DNA of 64,000 nucleotides from Rathayibacter sp. VKM Ac-2759 (GCF_009834225.1 NZ_CP047176.1:2666001-2730000); one strand, 5' to 3'. Counted from the stretch's first letter, positions 8,396 through 18,261 are shown. Program-made: numbers and translations. The notes: generated from the sequence alone by a model not told the origin.

Positions 8396-10059
8396 CGGGC
8401 GATGTCCGGGCCCTGGCCGAGGACTGGCTCGCGCAGGACCCCGACGCCGAGACCCGGCAGGAGCTCGTCGGCCTGCTGCAGGCCGACGACGCCGGCGACC
8501 CGGCGGCCAGGACCGAGCTCGAGGACCGGTTCGGCGAGCGGCTCGCCTTCGGCACTGCGGGCCTCCGCGGCGCGATCGCCGCGGGCTCGAACCGGATGAA
8601 CCGGGTGCTCGTCTCGCAGGCCGCGGTCGGCCTCGCCGATCACCTCCTCGCGCAGGGCACCGGACGACCGGTGGTCGTGATCGGCTACGACGGCCGCAAG
8701 AACTCCCGGGTCTTCGCCGAGGACTCCGCGGCGCTCATGGCGGGCGCCGGGGTCGACGCGGTGCTGCTGCCGCGCCTGCTCCCCACTCCGGTGCTCGCCT
8801 TCGCGGTGCGGCACCTCGACGCGGACGCCGGCGTCATGGTCACGGCGAGCCACAACCCGCCGCAGGACAACGGCTACAAGGTCTACCTCGGCGGCTCCGA
8901 CGAGGGATCGCAGATCGTGCCGCCGGTCGACTCCGAGATCGCGGAGCGGATCCTCGCCGTCGCGCGCGACCGGCGCGTTCCGGAACTGCCGCGGGGCGAG
9001 TACCGGATCGCCGACGAGTCGGTCGTGGCCGCCTACATCAGCGCCACGGCCGCGGGCGGACACCAGAGCGCTCCGCTCCGCGTCGTCTACACCGCGATGC
9101 ACGGTGTCGGGTGGGAGACGGCGCACCGCGTCCTCGCCGCCGCGGGCTTCGACGAGCCGGCGGTCGTGGTCGAGCAGATCGATCCCGATCCGGCGTTCCC
9201 GACGGTGGCGTTCCCCAATCCGGAGGAGGACGGGGCGCTCGATCTCGCCTTCGCGACCGCTCGCTCGGGCCGTGCGGACCTGATCGTCGCCAACGATCCG
9301 GACGCCGATCGCTTCGCCGCCGCGATCCCGGACTCCTCGGCGTCCGACGGCTACCGGCGGCTCACGGGCAACGAGGTGGGAGCGCTGCTCGGCTGGCGGG
9401 CGGCCGAGGCCGCGCGCCTCGACGGCCGCCCCGGTGGCGCCCTGGCCTGCTCGATCGTCTCCTCCCCCGCACTCGGTGCGGTGGCGGCCGACTACGGGCT
9501 CTCGTTCGTCGAGACGCTGACCGGCTTCAAGTGGATCTCGCGGGTGCCCGACCTCGTCTTCGGCTACGAGGAGGCGCTCGGCTACCTCGTGAATCCTGCG
9601 ACCGTGCGCGACAAGGACGGGATCTCGGCGGCACTCGCGTTCCTCTCCCTCGCGAGCTCGCTCGCCGAGGAGGGCCGGACGATCGCCGACGAGCTCGACG
9701 CCTTCGCCGAGCTGTTCGGCCTGTTCGGGTCGGCGCAGATCTCGATGCGGGTCACTGACCTGTCCGAGATCGCGCGCATCATGGCGCGGCTGCGGGCGGA
9801 GCCGCCGTCGGCCATCGGCGGGCTGGCCGTCGAGCGCTCCGAGGATCTGCTCGCCGCCGGAGGTGCACTGCCGCCGACGGATGCGCTGCGCTTCACTCTC
9901 GACGGCGCGCGCCTCATCGCGCGCCCGAGCGGCACCGAGCCCAAGGTGAAGCTCTACCTCGACGCGTGGTCCTCCGCTCCCGATCCCGCTGCGCGCGCCG
10001 CCGCCGTCGACTCGCGCCTCACCGCCCTGCGCGCGGGCGCCGCGGAGCTGCTGCGCTGA
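8392..10059 (+). CDS. Phospho-sugar mutase (phosphoglucomutase/phosphomannomutase family)
   Basis: The 555-residue protein begins at GTG 8392, overlapping the phosphorylase stop (GTGA). The alpha-D-phosphohexomutase domains are all present. The N-terminal FGTAGLRG loop is followed by the catalytic phosphoserine loop VMVTASHNPPQDNGYKVY (Ser153), the metal loop NDPDADR, the sugar loop FGYEEALGY, and the C-terminal phosphate-binding RPSGTEPKVKLY. The long form (about 550 residues) groups with PGM2/phosphopentomutase-like enzymes. Coupling to purine-nucleoside phosphorylase makes interconversion of ribose-1-phosphate and ribose-5-phosphate a plausible main activity. Glucose- or mannose-phosphate use cannot be excluded. 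Confidence 0.88.
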   Translation: MTGDVRALAEDWLAQDPDAETRQELVGLLQADDAGDPAARTELEDRFGERLAFGTAGLRGAIAAGSNRMNRVLVSQAAVGLADHLLAQGTGRPVVVIGYDGRKNSRVFAEDSAALMAGAGVDAVLLPRLLPTPVLAFAVRHLDADAGVMVTASHNPPQDNGYKVYLGGSDEGSQIVPPVDSEIAERILAVARDRRVPELPRGEYRIADESVVAAYISATAAGGHQSAPLRVVYTAMHGVGWETAHRVLAAAGFDEPAVVVEQIDPDPAFPTVAFPNPEEDGALDLAFATARSGRADLIVANDPDADRFAAAIPDSSASDGYRRLTGNEVGALLGWRAAEAARLDGRPGGALACSIVSSPALGAVAADYGLSFVETLTGFKWISRVPDLVFGYEEALGYLVNPATVRDKDGISAALAFLSLASSLAEEGRTIADELDAFAELFGLFGSAQISMRVTDLSEIARIMARLRAEPPSAIGGLAVERSEDLLAAGGALPPTDALRFTLDGARLIARPSGTEPKVKLYLDAWSSAPDPAARAAAVDSRLTALRAGAAELLR

Positions 10060-10429
10060 CCCCGCGCTGGCTCGGGAGTCGGCGGCGCCTCTGGCAGGAC
10101 CCGGTCCCGAGCCTGCTGGTCGAGTAGCCGCACAGCGGCGTATCGAGACGCCACCTTCGCCAGGACGGCGAGCTCGCAGCTCCTCCTCCTGACGCCGGTG
10201 GATCTCGATACGCCCGCTGCGCGGGCTACTCGATCAGCAGGCACGGGTCGAGGCTTCCCTGGCCGCAGGCGGCGCCAGCAGCGCTCCCGAGCGCAGGGTG
10301 GAGCGCGCCGAACGAGAAACGCGTGTCAGCGTTTCGAGGCCGCGCGACGCGACTCGCTCCACGGAACGCACCACCTCGACGAGCCGACCGCGCTGAGCCG
10401 CGCAGGGAGCGGCTCAGAAGAGAGCACAG
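10060..10429. repeat. Repeat-filled intergenic region
   Basis: No gene was found in these 370 bp between convergent genes. It contains an inverted pair of the ctggtcgag palindrome family (10116-10148 and 10201-10240) and one copy of the roughly 110-bp element (10314-10421). That copy closely matches 5411-5520 in reverse complement and 5904-6013 directly. Confidence 0.85.
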
Positions 10430-10702
10430 TCAGCCGAGCGCCTTCTCGATCTTCGCCGTGATCTCGGTCTGGTCGAGGTAGTTGTCGATGACGACGATCT
10501 CGGCGAACGTCCGGCCGATGCGGTCGACGAGTTCGCCCGAGGTCAGGATGACCTGGGCGTCGGCGGCGAGGGCGTCGACCGAGGCGAGGTCGGAGGCGAT
10601 CACCTCCGCTTCGAGATCGAGGGCTTCGAGCGCGCGTTCGGCGCCGAGCTTCAGGATGGCCGAGGTGCCGATGCCGGCTCCGCAGAGCGTGATGATCTTC
10701 AT
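10430..10702 (-). CDS. PTS system IIB component, ascorbate (UlaB/SgaB)-like
   Basis: The 90-residue protein starts with MKIITLCGAGIGTSAILKLG. This is the IIB phosphocysteine loop (Cys7) of the lactose/ascorbate-galactitol superfamily, which accepts phosphate from a IIA protein. The full domain is present and nothing is fused to it. It overlaps the upstream IIA gene by 4 nt (10699-10702). No membrane IIC is encoded on either side: the upstream genes are nucleoside enzymes and the downstream DNA is repeats. The IIC may be encoded elsewhere, or the pair may act in regulation. It is the last gene of the nucleoside operon. Confidence 0.85.
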   Translation of the reverse strand: MKIITLCGAGIGTSAILKLGAERALEALDLEAEVIASDLASVDALAADAQVILTSGELVDRIGRTFAEIVVIDNYLDQTEITAKIEKALG

Positions 10703-11166
10703 GAGCTTCCTCCGTGGTCGGGGGCGTCGCCCGTGAGGACGGCGTTGATGCTGCGGGGTGTCCTGGCCGCGGCCAGGGCGCCGATCGCATCGGGTCGGCT
10801 GAGGACGTCGGCGAGCCCCGAGATGAACCCGACGTGTCCGTGCGCCCGGGTCGCGGCGATGCCGATGACGACCGACACGGGGTCGTTGGTCGTGTGGCCG
10901 AAGGCGACGGGCTCGGCGAGGGTCACGACCGAGAGCCCGTCGGCGAGGACGTCGTTGCCCGGGCGGGCGTGGGCCAGCGCGAGGCCCGGTGCGATGACGA
11001 TGTAGGGACCGAGCACGTCGATCTGCTCGACCATGCGGCGCGAGTACGCCGGGTCGACGGCTCCGCTGCGCTCGAGGGCGCGCCCCGCCTCGAGGACGGC
11101 CTCGCGCCAGCTGGCGGCGGGGTGCCGCAGCGCGATGGCGTCGTCGGAGAGCGCGTCGAGCGGCAC
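10699..11166 (-). CDS. PTS system IIA component, mannitol/fructose-ascorbate (UlaC)-like
   Basis: The 155-residue protein begins at GTG 11166, only 2 nt after the adenosine deaminase stop. The phosphorylatable histidine sits in the motif PGLALAHARPGNDV (family pattern: H in the AHARP loop). The rest matches the PTS EIIA type-2 domain. It would take phosphate from HPr and pass it to the adjacent IIB. Position and overlap show co-transcription with nucleoside uptake and salvage genes. That is unusual for a sugar PTS; a substrate cannot be inferred from sequence. Confidence 0.85.
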   Translation of the reverse strand: MPLDALSDDAIALRHPAASWREAVLEAGRALERSGAVDPAYSRRMVEQIDVLGPYIVIAPGLALAHARPGNDVLADGLSVVTLAEPVAFGHTTNDPVSVVIGIAATRAHGHVGFISGLADVLSRPDAIGALAAARTPRSINAVLTGDAPDHGGSS

Positions 11167-11168
11167 GG

Positions 11169-12290
11169 TCAGGCCGCCTCGAAGCCGGCGCTGATCGTCT
11201 CGATCAGGTCGCGGCGCTCATCGAGCGGCAGGAACGCGGCGTGCGCGGCGTTGAGCTGGAAGACCTCGAGGTCGTCGAGGTCGTAGCCGAACGCGTCCGA
11301 CAGCAGAGCGAGCTCGCGGCTGAGGCTGGTGCCGCTCATCAGCCGGTTGTCGGTGTTCACGGTGACGCGGAAGCCGAGCTGGTAGAGCAGGTCGAAGGGG
11401 TGGTCCTCGAGCTCGGTGCCCCACGCGGCGACCGCGCCGGTCTGCAGGTTCGACGACGGGCTCAGCTCGAGCGCGATCTCGCGGTCCTTGACCCACTCGG
11501 ACAGCTCGCCGAGCGTGACGTAGCTCGCGTCGTCGTCCTGACGCTCGATGTGGATGTCCTCCGCGATCCGCACGCCGTGCCCGAGCCGGAGTGCGCGGCC
11601 GTCGAGCAGTGCGGAGCGGATGCTGTCGAGCCCGTCCGCCTCACCGGCGTGGACCGTGGCCGGGAAGTGCGCGGCGGCGAGGAGCTCGAACGCCGGACGG
11701 TGCAGCGACGCCGGGAAGCCCGCCTCCGCCCCCGCGATGTCGAAGCCGACCGCGCCGCGCTCGCGGTGGCGGAGCGCCAGCTCGGCGATCTCGAGCGAGC
11801 GGTCGGTGTGGCGCATGGCGGTGATCAGCTGTCCGACCCGCAGCCGCGACCCGTGGACGGCCGCCTCCTGGACTCCCTGCTGGATCCCCTCCTGCACCGC
11901 CTCGACGGCGGCATCGAGGGTGAGGCCCTCGCGCTGGTGCTGCTCGGGTGCCCAGCGCACCTCGCCGTGGACGACTCCGTCGGCCGCCAGGTCGAGGACG
12001 AACTCGCGCGCGACGCGCTCGAGCGACGCCGCGGTCTGCATGACCGAGATCGTGGTCTCGAAGGTCGCCAGGTAGTCGACGAGCGAGCCGGAGTCGGCGG
12101 TCGTGGTGAACCAGGCCCGCAGCGACTCGGGGTCGGCGGCGGGCAGCGGGAGTCCCGCCGCTGTGCCGAGCTCGACGATCGTCTCGGGGCGGAGACCGCC
12201 GTCGAGGTGGTCGTGCAGCGAGACCTTGGGCAGGTCGTCGATGAGGATCCCCTCGCCCGGAAGGAGGTACTCCTCGGTGGTGTCGGTCAC
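11169..12290 (-). CDS. add: Adenosine deaminase
   Basis: The 373-residue enzyme of the metal-dependent hydrolase family deaminates (deoxy)adenosine to (deoxy)inosine. Metal-binding residues are visible as HDH in PKVSLHDHLDGGLRPETI near the N-terminus, HAGEADG in the middle, and the catalytic acidic pair region VTVNTDNRLMSGTSLSRE. A GVRI segment preceded by His supplies the catalytic histidine. The start is GTG 12290, behind a gaggag ribosome site. It lies in the salvage operon 102 bp downstream of thymidine phosphorylase. Its inosine product would feed purine-nucleoside phosphorylase, which is encoded nearby. Confidence 0.93.
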   Translation of the reverse strand: MTDTTEEYLLPGEGILIDDLPKVSLHDHLDGGLRPETIVELGTAAGLPLPAADPESLRAWFTTTADSGSLVDYLATFETTISVMQTAASLERVAREFVLDLAADGVVHGEVRWAPEQHQREGLTLDAAVEAVQEGIQQGVQEAAVHGSRLRVGQLITAMRHTDRSLEIAELALRHRERGAVGFDIAGAEAGFPASLHRPAFELLAAAHFPATVHAGEADGLDSIRSALLDGRALRLGHGVRIAEDIHIERQDDDASYVTLGELSEWVKDREIALELSPSSNLQTGAVAAWGTELEDHPFDLLYQLGFRVTVNTDNRLMSGTSLSRELALLSDAFGYDLDDLEVFQLNAAHAAFLPLDERRDLIETISAGFEAA

Positions 12291-12392
12291 GGTGCTCCTC
12301 AGGTCGACGGCTCGCCGACCACCCTAGGGCTTCGGCCGCCCGGCCTCACCCGGCGGTCGCGTCCGGGGTGGTGTCCGGCTCGCCAGATCGGC

Positions 12393-13703
12393 TCAGGCGA
12401 TGCGCTCGGCGACCAGCGGGCCGCCGTCGAGGACGGTGTCGCCCTCGTCGCCGATCCGGTAGGCGCCCTCGAGGGCACCCAGCGCGCGCTCGAACCGGGC
12501 CGGTTCGTCGGCGGACAGCGTGAAGAGCGGCTCGCCGGCGCGCACGCGGTCGCCCGGCTTCGCGTGCAGGTCGATGCCCGCAGCGTGCTGGACGGCGTCC
12601 TGCTGCCGCGCCCGGCCCGCACCGAGGCGCCAGGCCGCGATGCCGAAGGGCAGAGCCTTCTGCTCGACCAGGACACCGTCCCGCTCCGCGACGACCACGT
12701 GGGTCTCGCGGGCGACGGGCAGCGCCGCGTCCGGGTCGCCGCCCTGAGCGCGGATGACGGCACGCCAGGTGTCCATGGCGGCTCCTCCGTCGAGCGCGCC
12801 CTCGACGTCGGCGTCGGGCAGCCCGGCGAGGGCGAGCATCTCGCGGGCGAGCGCGAGAGTGAGCTCGCGGATGTCGGCCGGACCGCCGCCCGCGAGCACC
12901 TCGACGGACTCGCGCACCTCGTTCGCGTTGCCGATCGCGAGACCGAGCGGCACGTTCATGTTGGTCAGGAGCGCGGTCGTCTTCACGCCCGCGTCGTTGC
13001 CGAGGTCGACCATCGCGCGCGCGAGCTCGCGCGAGCGCTCGATGTCGACCATGAAGGCGCCCGAGCCGAACTTGACGTCGAGGACGAGCGCGTCGGTCCC
13101 CTCCGCGATCTTCTTCGACATGATCGACGACGCGATCAGCGGGATGGCCTCGACGGTGCCGGTGATGTCGCGCAGCGCGTAGAGCTTCTTGTCGGCGGGA
13201 GCGAGGCCGGAGCCGGCGGCGCAGATCACGCCTCCGACCGTGCGCAGCTGCTCGAACATCTCGTCGTTGCCGAGCTCGGCGCGCCAGCCGGGGATCGCCT
13301 CGAGCTTGTCGAGGGTGCCGCCCGTGTGGCCGAGGCCGCGACCGGACAGCTGCGGCACGGCCACGCCGAAGGAGGCGACGAGGGGCATCAGCGGGAGGGT
13401 GATCTTGTCGCCCACTCCGCCCGTGGAGTGCTTGTCGACGGTGCGCTTGCCGAGGCCGTCGAAGTGCATCCGCTCCCCGCTCGCGATCATCGCGAGGGTG
13501 AGGTCGCGGATCTCGTCGCGGTCCATGCCGTTGAGCAGGACGGCCATCGCGAAGGCGGCCATCTGCTCGTCGGCGACGTAGCCGCGGGTGTACGCGTCGA
13601 TCAGCCAGTCGATCTCGGCGGTCGAGAGGCTGCCTCGGTCGCGCTTGGTGCGGATGATGTCGACGGCGTCGAAGCTCTCGACGGGGGCGGTGGTGCCGGT
13701 CAT
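12393..13703 (-). CDS. deoA: Thymidine (pyrimidine-nucleoside) phosphorylase
   Basis: The 436-residue protein shows the glycosyltransferase family 3 signature KHSTGGVGDKITLPLMPL and the N-terminal helical domain. The anchor QLSGRGLGHTGGTLDKLEAI and the C-terminal alpha/beta domain with the HAKPGDRVRAGEPLFTL barrel are also present. It phosphorolyses thymidine/uridine to base plus (deoxy)ribose-1-phosphate. A strong ggagga ribosome site precedes ATG 13703. It is 34 bp downstream of the cytidine deaminase gene, so deaminated cytidine can be cleaved by the next enzyme of the same operon. Confidence 0.93.
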   Translation of the reverse strand: MTGTTAPVESFDAVDIIRTKRDRGSLSTAEIDWLIDAYTRGYVADEQMAAFAMAVLLNGMDRDEIRDLTLAMIASGERMHFDGLGKRTVDKHSTGGVGDKITLPLMPLVASFGVAVPQLSGRGLGHTGGTLDKLEAIPGWRAELGNDEMFEQLRTVGGVICAAGSGLAPADKKLYALRDITGTVEAIPLIASSIMSKKIAEGTDALVLDVKFGSGAFMVDIERSRELARAMVDLGNDAGVKTTALLTNMNVPLGLAIGNANEVRESVEVLAGGGPADIRELTLALAREMLALAGLPDADVEGALDGGAAMDTWRAVIRAQGGDPDAALPVARETHVVVAERDGVLVEQKALPFGIAAWRLGAGRARQQDAVQHAAGIDLHAKPGDRVRAGEPLFTLSADEPARFERALGALEGAYRIGDEGDTVLDGGPLVAERIA

Positions 13704-13737
13704 GGGGTCCTCCGGTTCGGGTGGTCGGCGGCGGGGG

Positions 13738-14142
13738 TCATTCCCCCGCGTACGCCTGCAGGGTGCGCGGGCCGAACGCGTCGGGGATGACCTCGTCGAT
13801 CGTCCGCAGCCCGGAGACGGTCTCGAGGACCATCCCGTCGGCCGAGTGCTCGAAGAGGAGCTGGCGGCAGCGCCCGCACGGCATGAGCGTGGCGCCGTTG
13901 CCGTCGACGCACGTGAAGGCGACGAGGCGGCCTCCGCCCGTCATGTGGAGGGAGGAGACGAGCGCGCACTCGGCGCAGAGCCCGATCCCGTAGGAGGCGT
14001 TCTCGACGTTGCAGCCCGAGATCACCCGCCCGTCGTCGACGAGCGCCGCGGCGCCCACGGGGAAGTTCGAGTACGGCGCGTAGGCCCGGCCCATGGCGTC
14101 GAGGGCCGCGGCACGCAGCGCCTCCCAGTCGATGTCGGTCAC
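13738..14142 (-). CDS. cdd: Cytidine deaminase
   Basis: The 134-residue protein starts at GTG 14142. The zinc site is complete: CNVENASYGIGLCAECAL (catalytic Cys-Ala-Glu) and the second pair PCGRCRQLL. Together with the N-terminal YSNFPVGAAAL this marks the small homotetrameric cytidine deaminase class, which converts cytidine and deoxycytidine to uridine forms. It is located 11 bp after the second ABC permease, in the same operon, so imported cytidine is deaminated and then phosphorolysed by the neighbouring enzyme. Confidence 0.95.
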   Translation of the reverse strand: MTDIDWEALRAAALDAMGRAYAPYSNFPVGAAALVDDGRVISGCNVENASYGIGLCAECALVSSLHMTGGGRLVAFTCVDGNGATLMPCGRCRQLLFEHSADGMVLETVSGLRTIDEVIPDAFGPRTLQAYAGE

Positions 14143-14153
14143 GACGACTCCTC

Positions 14154-15422
14154 TCAGGATTTCAGGTACGGCTTGCCGGCGGCGGCCGGGCCGCGCGACT
14201 GACCGACGAGGCCGGCGACCGCGAAGATCGTGACCACGTACGGCAGCATGAGCATGAACTCGCTCGGCACCGGCGAGCCGATGACGCCGAGCACGTTCTG
14301 CAGGTTCGTCGCGAAGCCGAACAGCAGCGAGGCGAGTGTCGCTCGGATCGGGTCCCACCGCCCGAAGATGACCGCGGCGAGCGCGATGAAGCCCGCGCCG
14401 GCCGTCATCTCCTTGCCGAAGGCCCCGACGGCGTCGAGGGTGTAGTACGCGCCGCCGACGCCCGCGATCGCTCCGGCGAGCGAGACGTTCCAGAACCGGG
14501 TGCGCGCGACGTCGATGCCGACGGTGTCCGCGGCCTGGGGGTGCTCGCCGACGGCGCGCAGGCGCAGGCCCCACTTGGTCTTGAAGAGACCCCACCACAC
14601 CGCGAAGATCGCGAAGTACATCAGGTAGACGATGACCGTCTGGTTGAAGAGCACCGCTCCGACGATCGGGATCTGGCTCAGGACCGGGATCGGCAGCCGG
14701 TCGAACTTGACCGGGGAGTTGAAGGTCGTCGCGTCGGCCGTGAGCACCTGCGAGTAGAGGAAGCTCGTGAGCCCGGTGACCAGCACGTTGAGCACGACGC
14801 CGACGATCACCTGGTCGACCAGGTACTTGATCGCGAAGGCGGCCAGCACGAACGAGACCAGCACGCTCGCCAGCATCGCGGCGAGGAGCCCGAGGACGGG
14901 CTGACGGGTCAGAGAGCCGACCATCGCCGCGGTGAAGGCGCCGGCGAGCAGCTGGCCCTCGATCGCGACGTTGACGACTCCGACCCGCTCCGAGATCACT
15001 CCGCCGAGCGACCCGAAGATCAGCGGAGTGGCGAGACCGACCGTGCCGAGCAGGAGGCCGGAGACGGGCAGTGTCGCCCCCGCCGAGGCCCACACGAGGA
15101 AGCCGATCAGGAACACCAGCGCGAACACGGTCGACAGCCAGAGAGGAATCTTTCGCGCGGCCCGCGCCATGAGGAACGCGAGGACCGTCAGCCCGACCGT
15201 GACGAGGGCCACGACGATCCCGGTCGCCCGGGTCGGGAACGGGATGTCGGGCAGCGCGAAGAAGTCGTTTCCGGCGGCGAGGCGGAACGAGCTCGTGCCG
15301 TCGCGCCCGAGGAGCACGAAGAGCACGACGGCGAGCAGCGCGAAGACGCCGAACGCGATCGGGGCCTTCCAGCTGCGGATCGCGACGCGCGAGGGCGCGG
15401 CGGAGGCGGTCACGGCGGTCAC
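14154..15422 (-). CDS. Nucleoside ABC transporter permease, second subunit (BmpC/NupQ-like)
   Basis: The 422-residue membrane protein of the BPD_transp_2 (ribose/nucleoside permease) family starts at GTG 15422, overlapping the stop of the first permease (GTGA), behind a GGAGGTG ribosome site. About ten hydrophobic helices are visible. The family motif LRLRAVGEHPQAADTVGIDV marks the cytoplasmic loop that contacts the ATPase. ISERVGVVNVAIEGQLLAGA is the helical signature. It forms a heterodimeric channel with the upstream permease. Confidence 0.9.
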   Translation of the reverse strand: MTAVTASAAPSRVAIRSWKAPIAFGVFALLAVVLFVLLGRDGTSSFRLAAGNDFFALPDIPFPTRATGIVVALVTVGLTVLAFLMARAARKIPLWLSTVFALVFLIGFLVWASAGATLPVSGLLLGTVGLATPLIFGSLGGVISERVGVVNVAIEGQLLAGAFTAAMVGSLTRQPVLGLLAAMLASVLVSFVLAAFAIKYLVDQVIVGVVLNVLVTGLTSFLYSQVLTADATTFNSPVKFDRLPIPVLSQIPIVGAVLFNQTVIVYLMYFAIFAVWWGLFKTKWGLRLRAVGEHPQAADTVGIDVARTRFWNVSLAGAIAGVGGAYYTLDAVGAFGKEMTAGAGFIALAAVIFGRWDPIRATLASLLFGFATNLQNVLGVIGSPVPSEFMLMLPYVVTIFAVAGLVGQSRGPAAAGKPYLKS

Positions 15423-16732
15423 GCGGACACCTCCGAGGTGCGGCGCTTCGCACGGCGCTTCGGGGCGACCCCGGGCGTCGGGAGGCGGAAGATGGCGCGG
15501 ACCAGGGGCGGCGCCGCGATGAAGAGGACGATGAGCGACTGCACGACGAGGACGACGTCGATCGGCACACCCTCGGCGGCCTGCATCGAGTACCCGCCGG
15601 CCTTGAAGGCGCCGAACAGGATCCCGGCGAAGAAGACGCCCCACGGACGAGAGCGGCCGAGCAGCGCGACGGTGATGGCGTCGAAGCCGATGCCGGCGTC
15701 GATGCCCGAGGTGAAGCCCGTGGTCACGGTGCCCATCACCTGCGCGCTCCCGGCGAGGCCGAGGAGTCCGCCCGAGAGGAGCATGGCCCACACGTAGCTG
15801 CCCTTGACGTCGATGCCGGCGACGCGGGCCGCGTGCGGGTTCTCGCCGACCGCGCGGAACTTGAAGCCGATGCTCGACCGGGTGAGGAGCCACCAGACGA
15901 ACACGGTCGCGAGGATCGAGAAGACGAAGCCGAGGGTGAGCGAGTACCCGGAGCCGAGCAGGTCGGGGAAGACCGCCGTCTCCTTCATACCCGGCGACTT
16001 CGGGTTGTTCGAGCCCGGGGCCTGCAGCGCACCGGGTGTGCGCAGGAGGTAGGACACGAAGTAGAAGGCGACGTAGTTGAGCATGATCGTGAGGATCACC
16101 TCGTGCGCCCCGGTCCGCGCCTTCAGCAGTCCGACCAGGCCGCCCCAGAGCGCCCCGCCGAGGATGCCCGCGGCGAGCGTGATGACGAGGTGGACGCCCC
16201 ACGGCAGATCGAACGAGAAGCCGACCCAGCCGGCGCAGGCCGCCGCGATCAGCATCTGGCCGCGACCGCCGATGTTGAACAGGCCGACACGGAACGCCAG
16301 GGCCACGCCCAGGCCGCCCGCGATCAGCGGAGTGGCGAACGCGAGCGTGTCGGTCAGCGGCTTGATGCCGTTCGCGAAGCCGTCGCGGCGGAAGTTGTAG
16401 ACCGAGCCCTGGAACAGCGACGAGTACGCACCGGCGACCGACTGCCAGACCGCCTGCAGCGTGTCGAGCGGGCGGGCGAAGAAGTAGCCGGAGGCGGCCT
16501 GCACGTCCTTGTCGGTGGCGGCGATGAGCACACCGCCCGCGATCAGCGACAGCAGCACGGCGAGCACCGACATGAGCGCGGTGCCCGACAGGATCTCGCG
16601 CAGGACCCGCGACGCGCCGCTCTCGATCGGGCCGGGGCGCGCCTCCTGCCCGGGCTTCTGACCCGGCTCCAGACCGGGCGCCTTCTCGGACTCGGCGTCG
16701 GGGTCGACCGACGGCAGTTGCGCGTCGCTCAC
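15419..16732 (-). CDS. Nucleoside ABC transporter permease, first subunit (BmpB/NupP-like)
   Basis: The 437-residue protein has an extended, charged, Pro/Glu-rich cytoplasmic N-terminus (about 45 residues). Eight to ten transmembrane helices of the BPD_transp_2 family follow. The conserved coupling loop [20 protein letters not shown] is parallel to that of the second permease. [19 protein letters not shown] is the family signature. It overlaps the ATPase stop by 4 nt at one end and the second permease start at the other. This order (lipoprotein, ATPase, two permeases) is the classic purine/pyrimidine nucleoside ABC importer. Confidence 0.9.
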   Translation of the reverse strand: MSDAQLPSVDPDAESEKAPGLEPGQKPGQEARPGPIESGASRVLREILSGTALMSVLAVLLSLIAGGVLIAATDKDVQAASGYFFARPLDTLQAVWQSVAGAYSSLFQGSVYNFRRDGFANGIKPLTDTLAFATPLIAGGLGVALAFRVGLFNIGGRGQMLIAAACAGWVGFSFDLPWGVHLVITLAAGILGGALWGGLVGLLKARTGAHEVILTIMLNYVAFYFVSYLLRTPGALQAPGSNNPKSPGMKETAVFPDLLGSGYSLTLGFVFSILATVFVWWLLTRSSIGFKFRAVGENPHAARVAGIDVKGSYVWAMLLSGGLLGLAGSAQVMGTVTTGFTSGIDAGIGFDAITVALLGRSRPWGVFFAGILFGAFKAGGYSMQAAEGVPIDVVLVVQSLIVLFIAAPPLVRAIFRLPTPGVAPKRRAKRRTSEVSA

Positions 16733-18249
16733 GCCGCCGCTCCCTTCTCGGCGGGCGACTGCCCGGCCATCATGAGTCCCAGGACTTCCCGGGGCGTGTC
16801 GGCGGGGACGATGCCGATGATCCCGCCCTTGTACATGACCGCGATGCGGTCGGCGAGCGCCGCGACCTCGTCGAGCTCCGTCGACACGACGATCACGGGG
16901 ACGCCGGTGTCGCGCGTCTCGACGATGCGCTTGTGCACGAACTCGATCGAGCCGACGTCGATGCCGCGGGTGGGCTGCGCCGCGATGAACAGTCGCAGCT
17001 CGCGGCTGAGCTCGCGGGCGAGCACGACCTTCTGCTGGTTGCCGCCGGAGAGACGGCCCACGTGGGTGCCGATGCCCTGGGCGCGCACGTCGAACTCGCG
17101 CACGCGCTCCTCGGCGAAGCGGTCGAGGTCCTTCAGCCGCAGGCTGAGCCCCTTGACGAAGGGGCCGCCGTCGCTGCGGTCGAGCATGAGGTTCTCGGCG
17201 ATCGTGAACTCGGCGACGAGACCGTCCTCGGTGCGGTCCTCGGGGACGAAGCCGACTCCGGAGTCGAGCACGCGGCGGACGGTGAGACCGTCGAGCCGCT
17301 TGCCGTCGAGGGTCACCGAGCCCTCGACGCGCTCCTGAAGCCCCATGATCGCCTCGGCGAGCTCGGTCTGACCGTTGCCCTGGACACCGGCGATGGCGAG
17401 GATCTCGCCGCGGCGCACCTCGAAGGAGACGTCGTCGACGACGGCCTGCCCGTTCGCGTCACGGACGGTCAGAGCGCTGACGACGAGAGCCTCGTCGCCG
17501 GCGCGGGCCGGCTCCTTCTGCACCGTCAGCTCGACGGCACGGCCGACCATGAGCGAGGCGAGCTCGGCGTTGCTCGCCGTGGGAGAGGCCTCGCCGACCA
17601 CCTTGCCGAGACGGATGACGGTGATGCGGTCGCCGACCTCGCGCACCTCGCGCAGCTTGTGGGTGATGAAGACGATGGCGGTCCCCGACGCGCGCAGCTG
17701 GCGCATGATCGCGATCAGCTCGTCGGTCTCCTGCGGAGTCAGCACGGCCGTCGGCTCGTCGAACACGAGGACGCGGGCGTCGCGCGAGAGGGCCTTGATG
17801 ATCTCGACCCGCTGCTGCACGCCGACGGGGAGGTCCTCGACGATCGCGTCGGGATCGACGTCGAAGCCGAAGCGATCGGAGATCTCGCGGACCCGCGCGC
17901 GGGCCGCGGCGAGGTCGAGACGCCCGCCCGCCCGGGTCTGCTCGTGACCGAGCATGACGTTCTCGGCGACCGAGAACACGGGGACGAGCATGAAGTGCTG
18001 GTGGACCATGCCGATGCCCGCCTTCATGGCGTCACCCGGCCCCGAGAAGCTCTGGACCACGTCGTCCAGGAGGATCTCGCCCTCCTCGGCCTGGTACAGG
18101 CCGTAGAGCACGTTCATGAGCGTCGACTTGCCCGCGCCGTTCTCGCCGAGGAGGCAGTGGATCTCACCGGGTTCGACGGTGAGATCGATGTGATCGTTGG
18201 CCACGAGTGCGCCGAAGCGCTTCGTGATGCCCCGGAGTTCGAGCTTCAT
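16729..18249 (-). CDS. Nucleoside ABC transporter ATP-binding protein (two nucleotide-binding domains)
   Basis: The 506-residue protein has tandem ABC domains. The first has Walker [10 protein letters not shown] and Walker [17 protein letters not shown]. The second has a degenerate P-loop in [15 protein letters not shown] but an intact [16 protein letters not shown] signature, the usual asymmetry of sugar/nucleoside importers. It powers uptake by the two downstream permeases. ATG 18249 has no Shine-Dalgarno but lies 6 nt after a TAGATT hexamer, which suggests an internal leaderless promoter in the 157-bp gap after the lipoprotein gene. That gap also holds a strong hairpin. Confidence 0.92.
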   Translation of the reverse strand: MKLELRGITKRFGALVANDHIDLTVEPGEIHCLLGENGAGKSTLMNVLYGLYQAEEGEILLDDVVQSFSGPGDAMKAGIGMVHQHFMLVPVFSVAENVMLGHEQTRAGGRLDLAAARARVREISDRFGFDVDPDAIVEDLPVGVQQRVEIIKALSRDARVLVFDEPTAVLTPQETDELIAIMRQLRASGTAIVFITHKLREVREVGDRITVIRLGKVVGEASPTASNAELASLMVGRAVELTVQKEPARAGDEALVVSALTVRDANGQAVVDDVSFEVRRGEILAIAGVQGNGQTELAEAIMGLQERVEGSVTLDGKRLDGLTVRRVLDSGVGFVPEDRTEDGLVAEFTIAENLMLDRSDGGPFVKGLSLRLKDLDRFAEERVREFDVRAQGIGTHVGRLSGGNQQKVVLARELSRELRLFIAAQPTRGIDVGSIEFVHKRIVETRDTGVPVIVVSTELDEVAALADRIAVMYKGGIIGIVPADTPREVLGLMMAGQSPAEKGAAA

Positions 18250-18255
18250 GGGACC

Positions 18256-18261
18256 AATCTA
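18256..18261 (-). promoter_or_regulatory. -10 element, leaderless type
   Basis: TAGATT on the minus strand ends 6 nt before the ATG of the ABC ATPase gene, which has no ribosome-binding sequence. It would allow the permease and salvage genes to be transcribed independently of the lipoprotein gene. Confidence 0.5.

Noticed and set aside
12291..12392. Extra small gene between adenosine deaminase and thymidine phosphorylase
   Set aside because: No frame with a start and ribosome site of useful length on the operon strand. The gap holds only GC-rich partial repeats.
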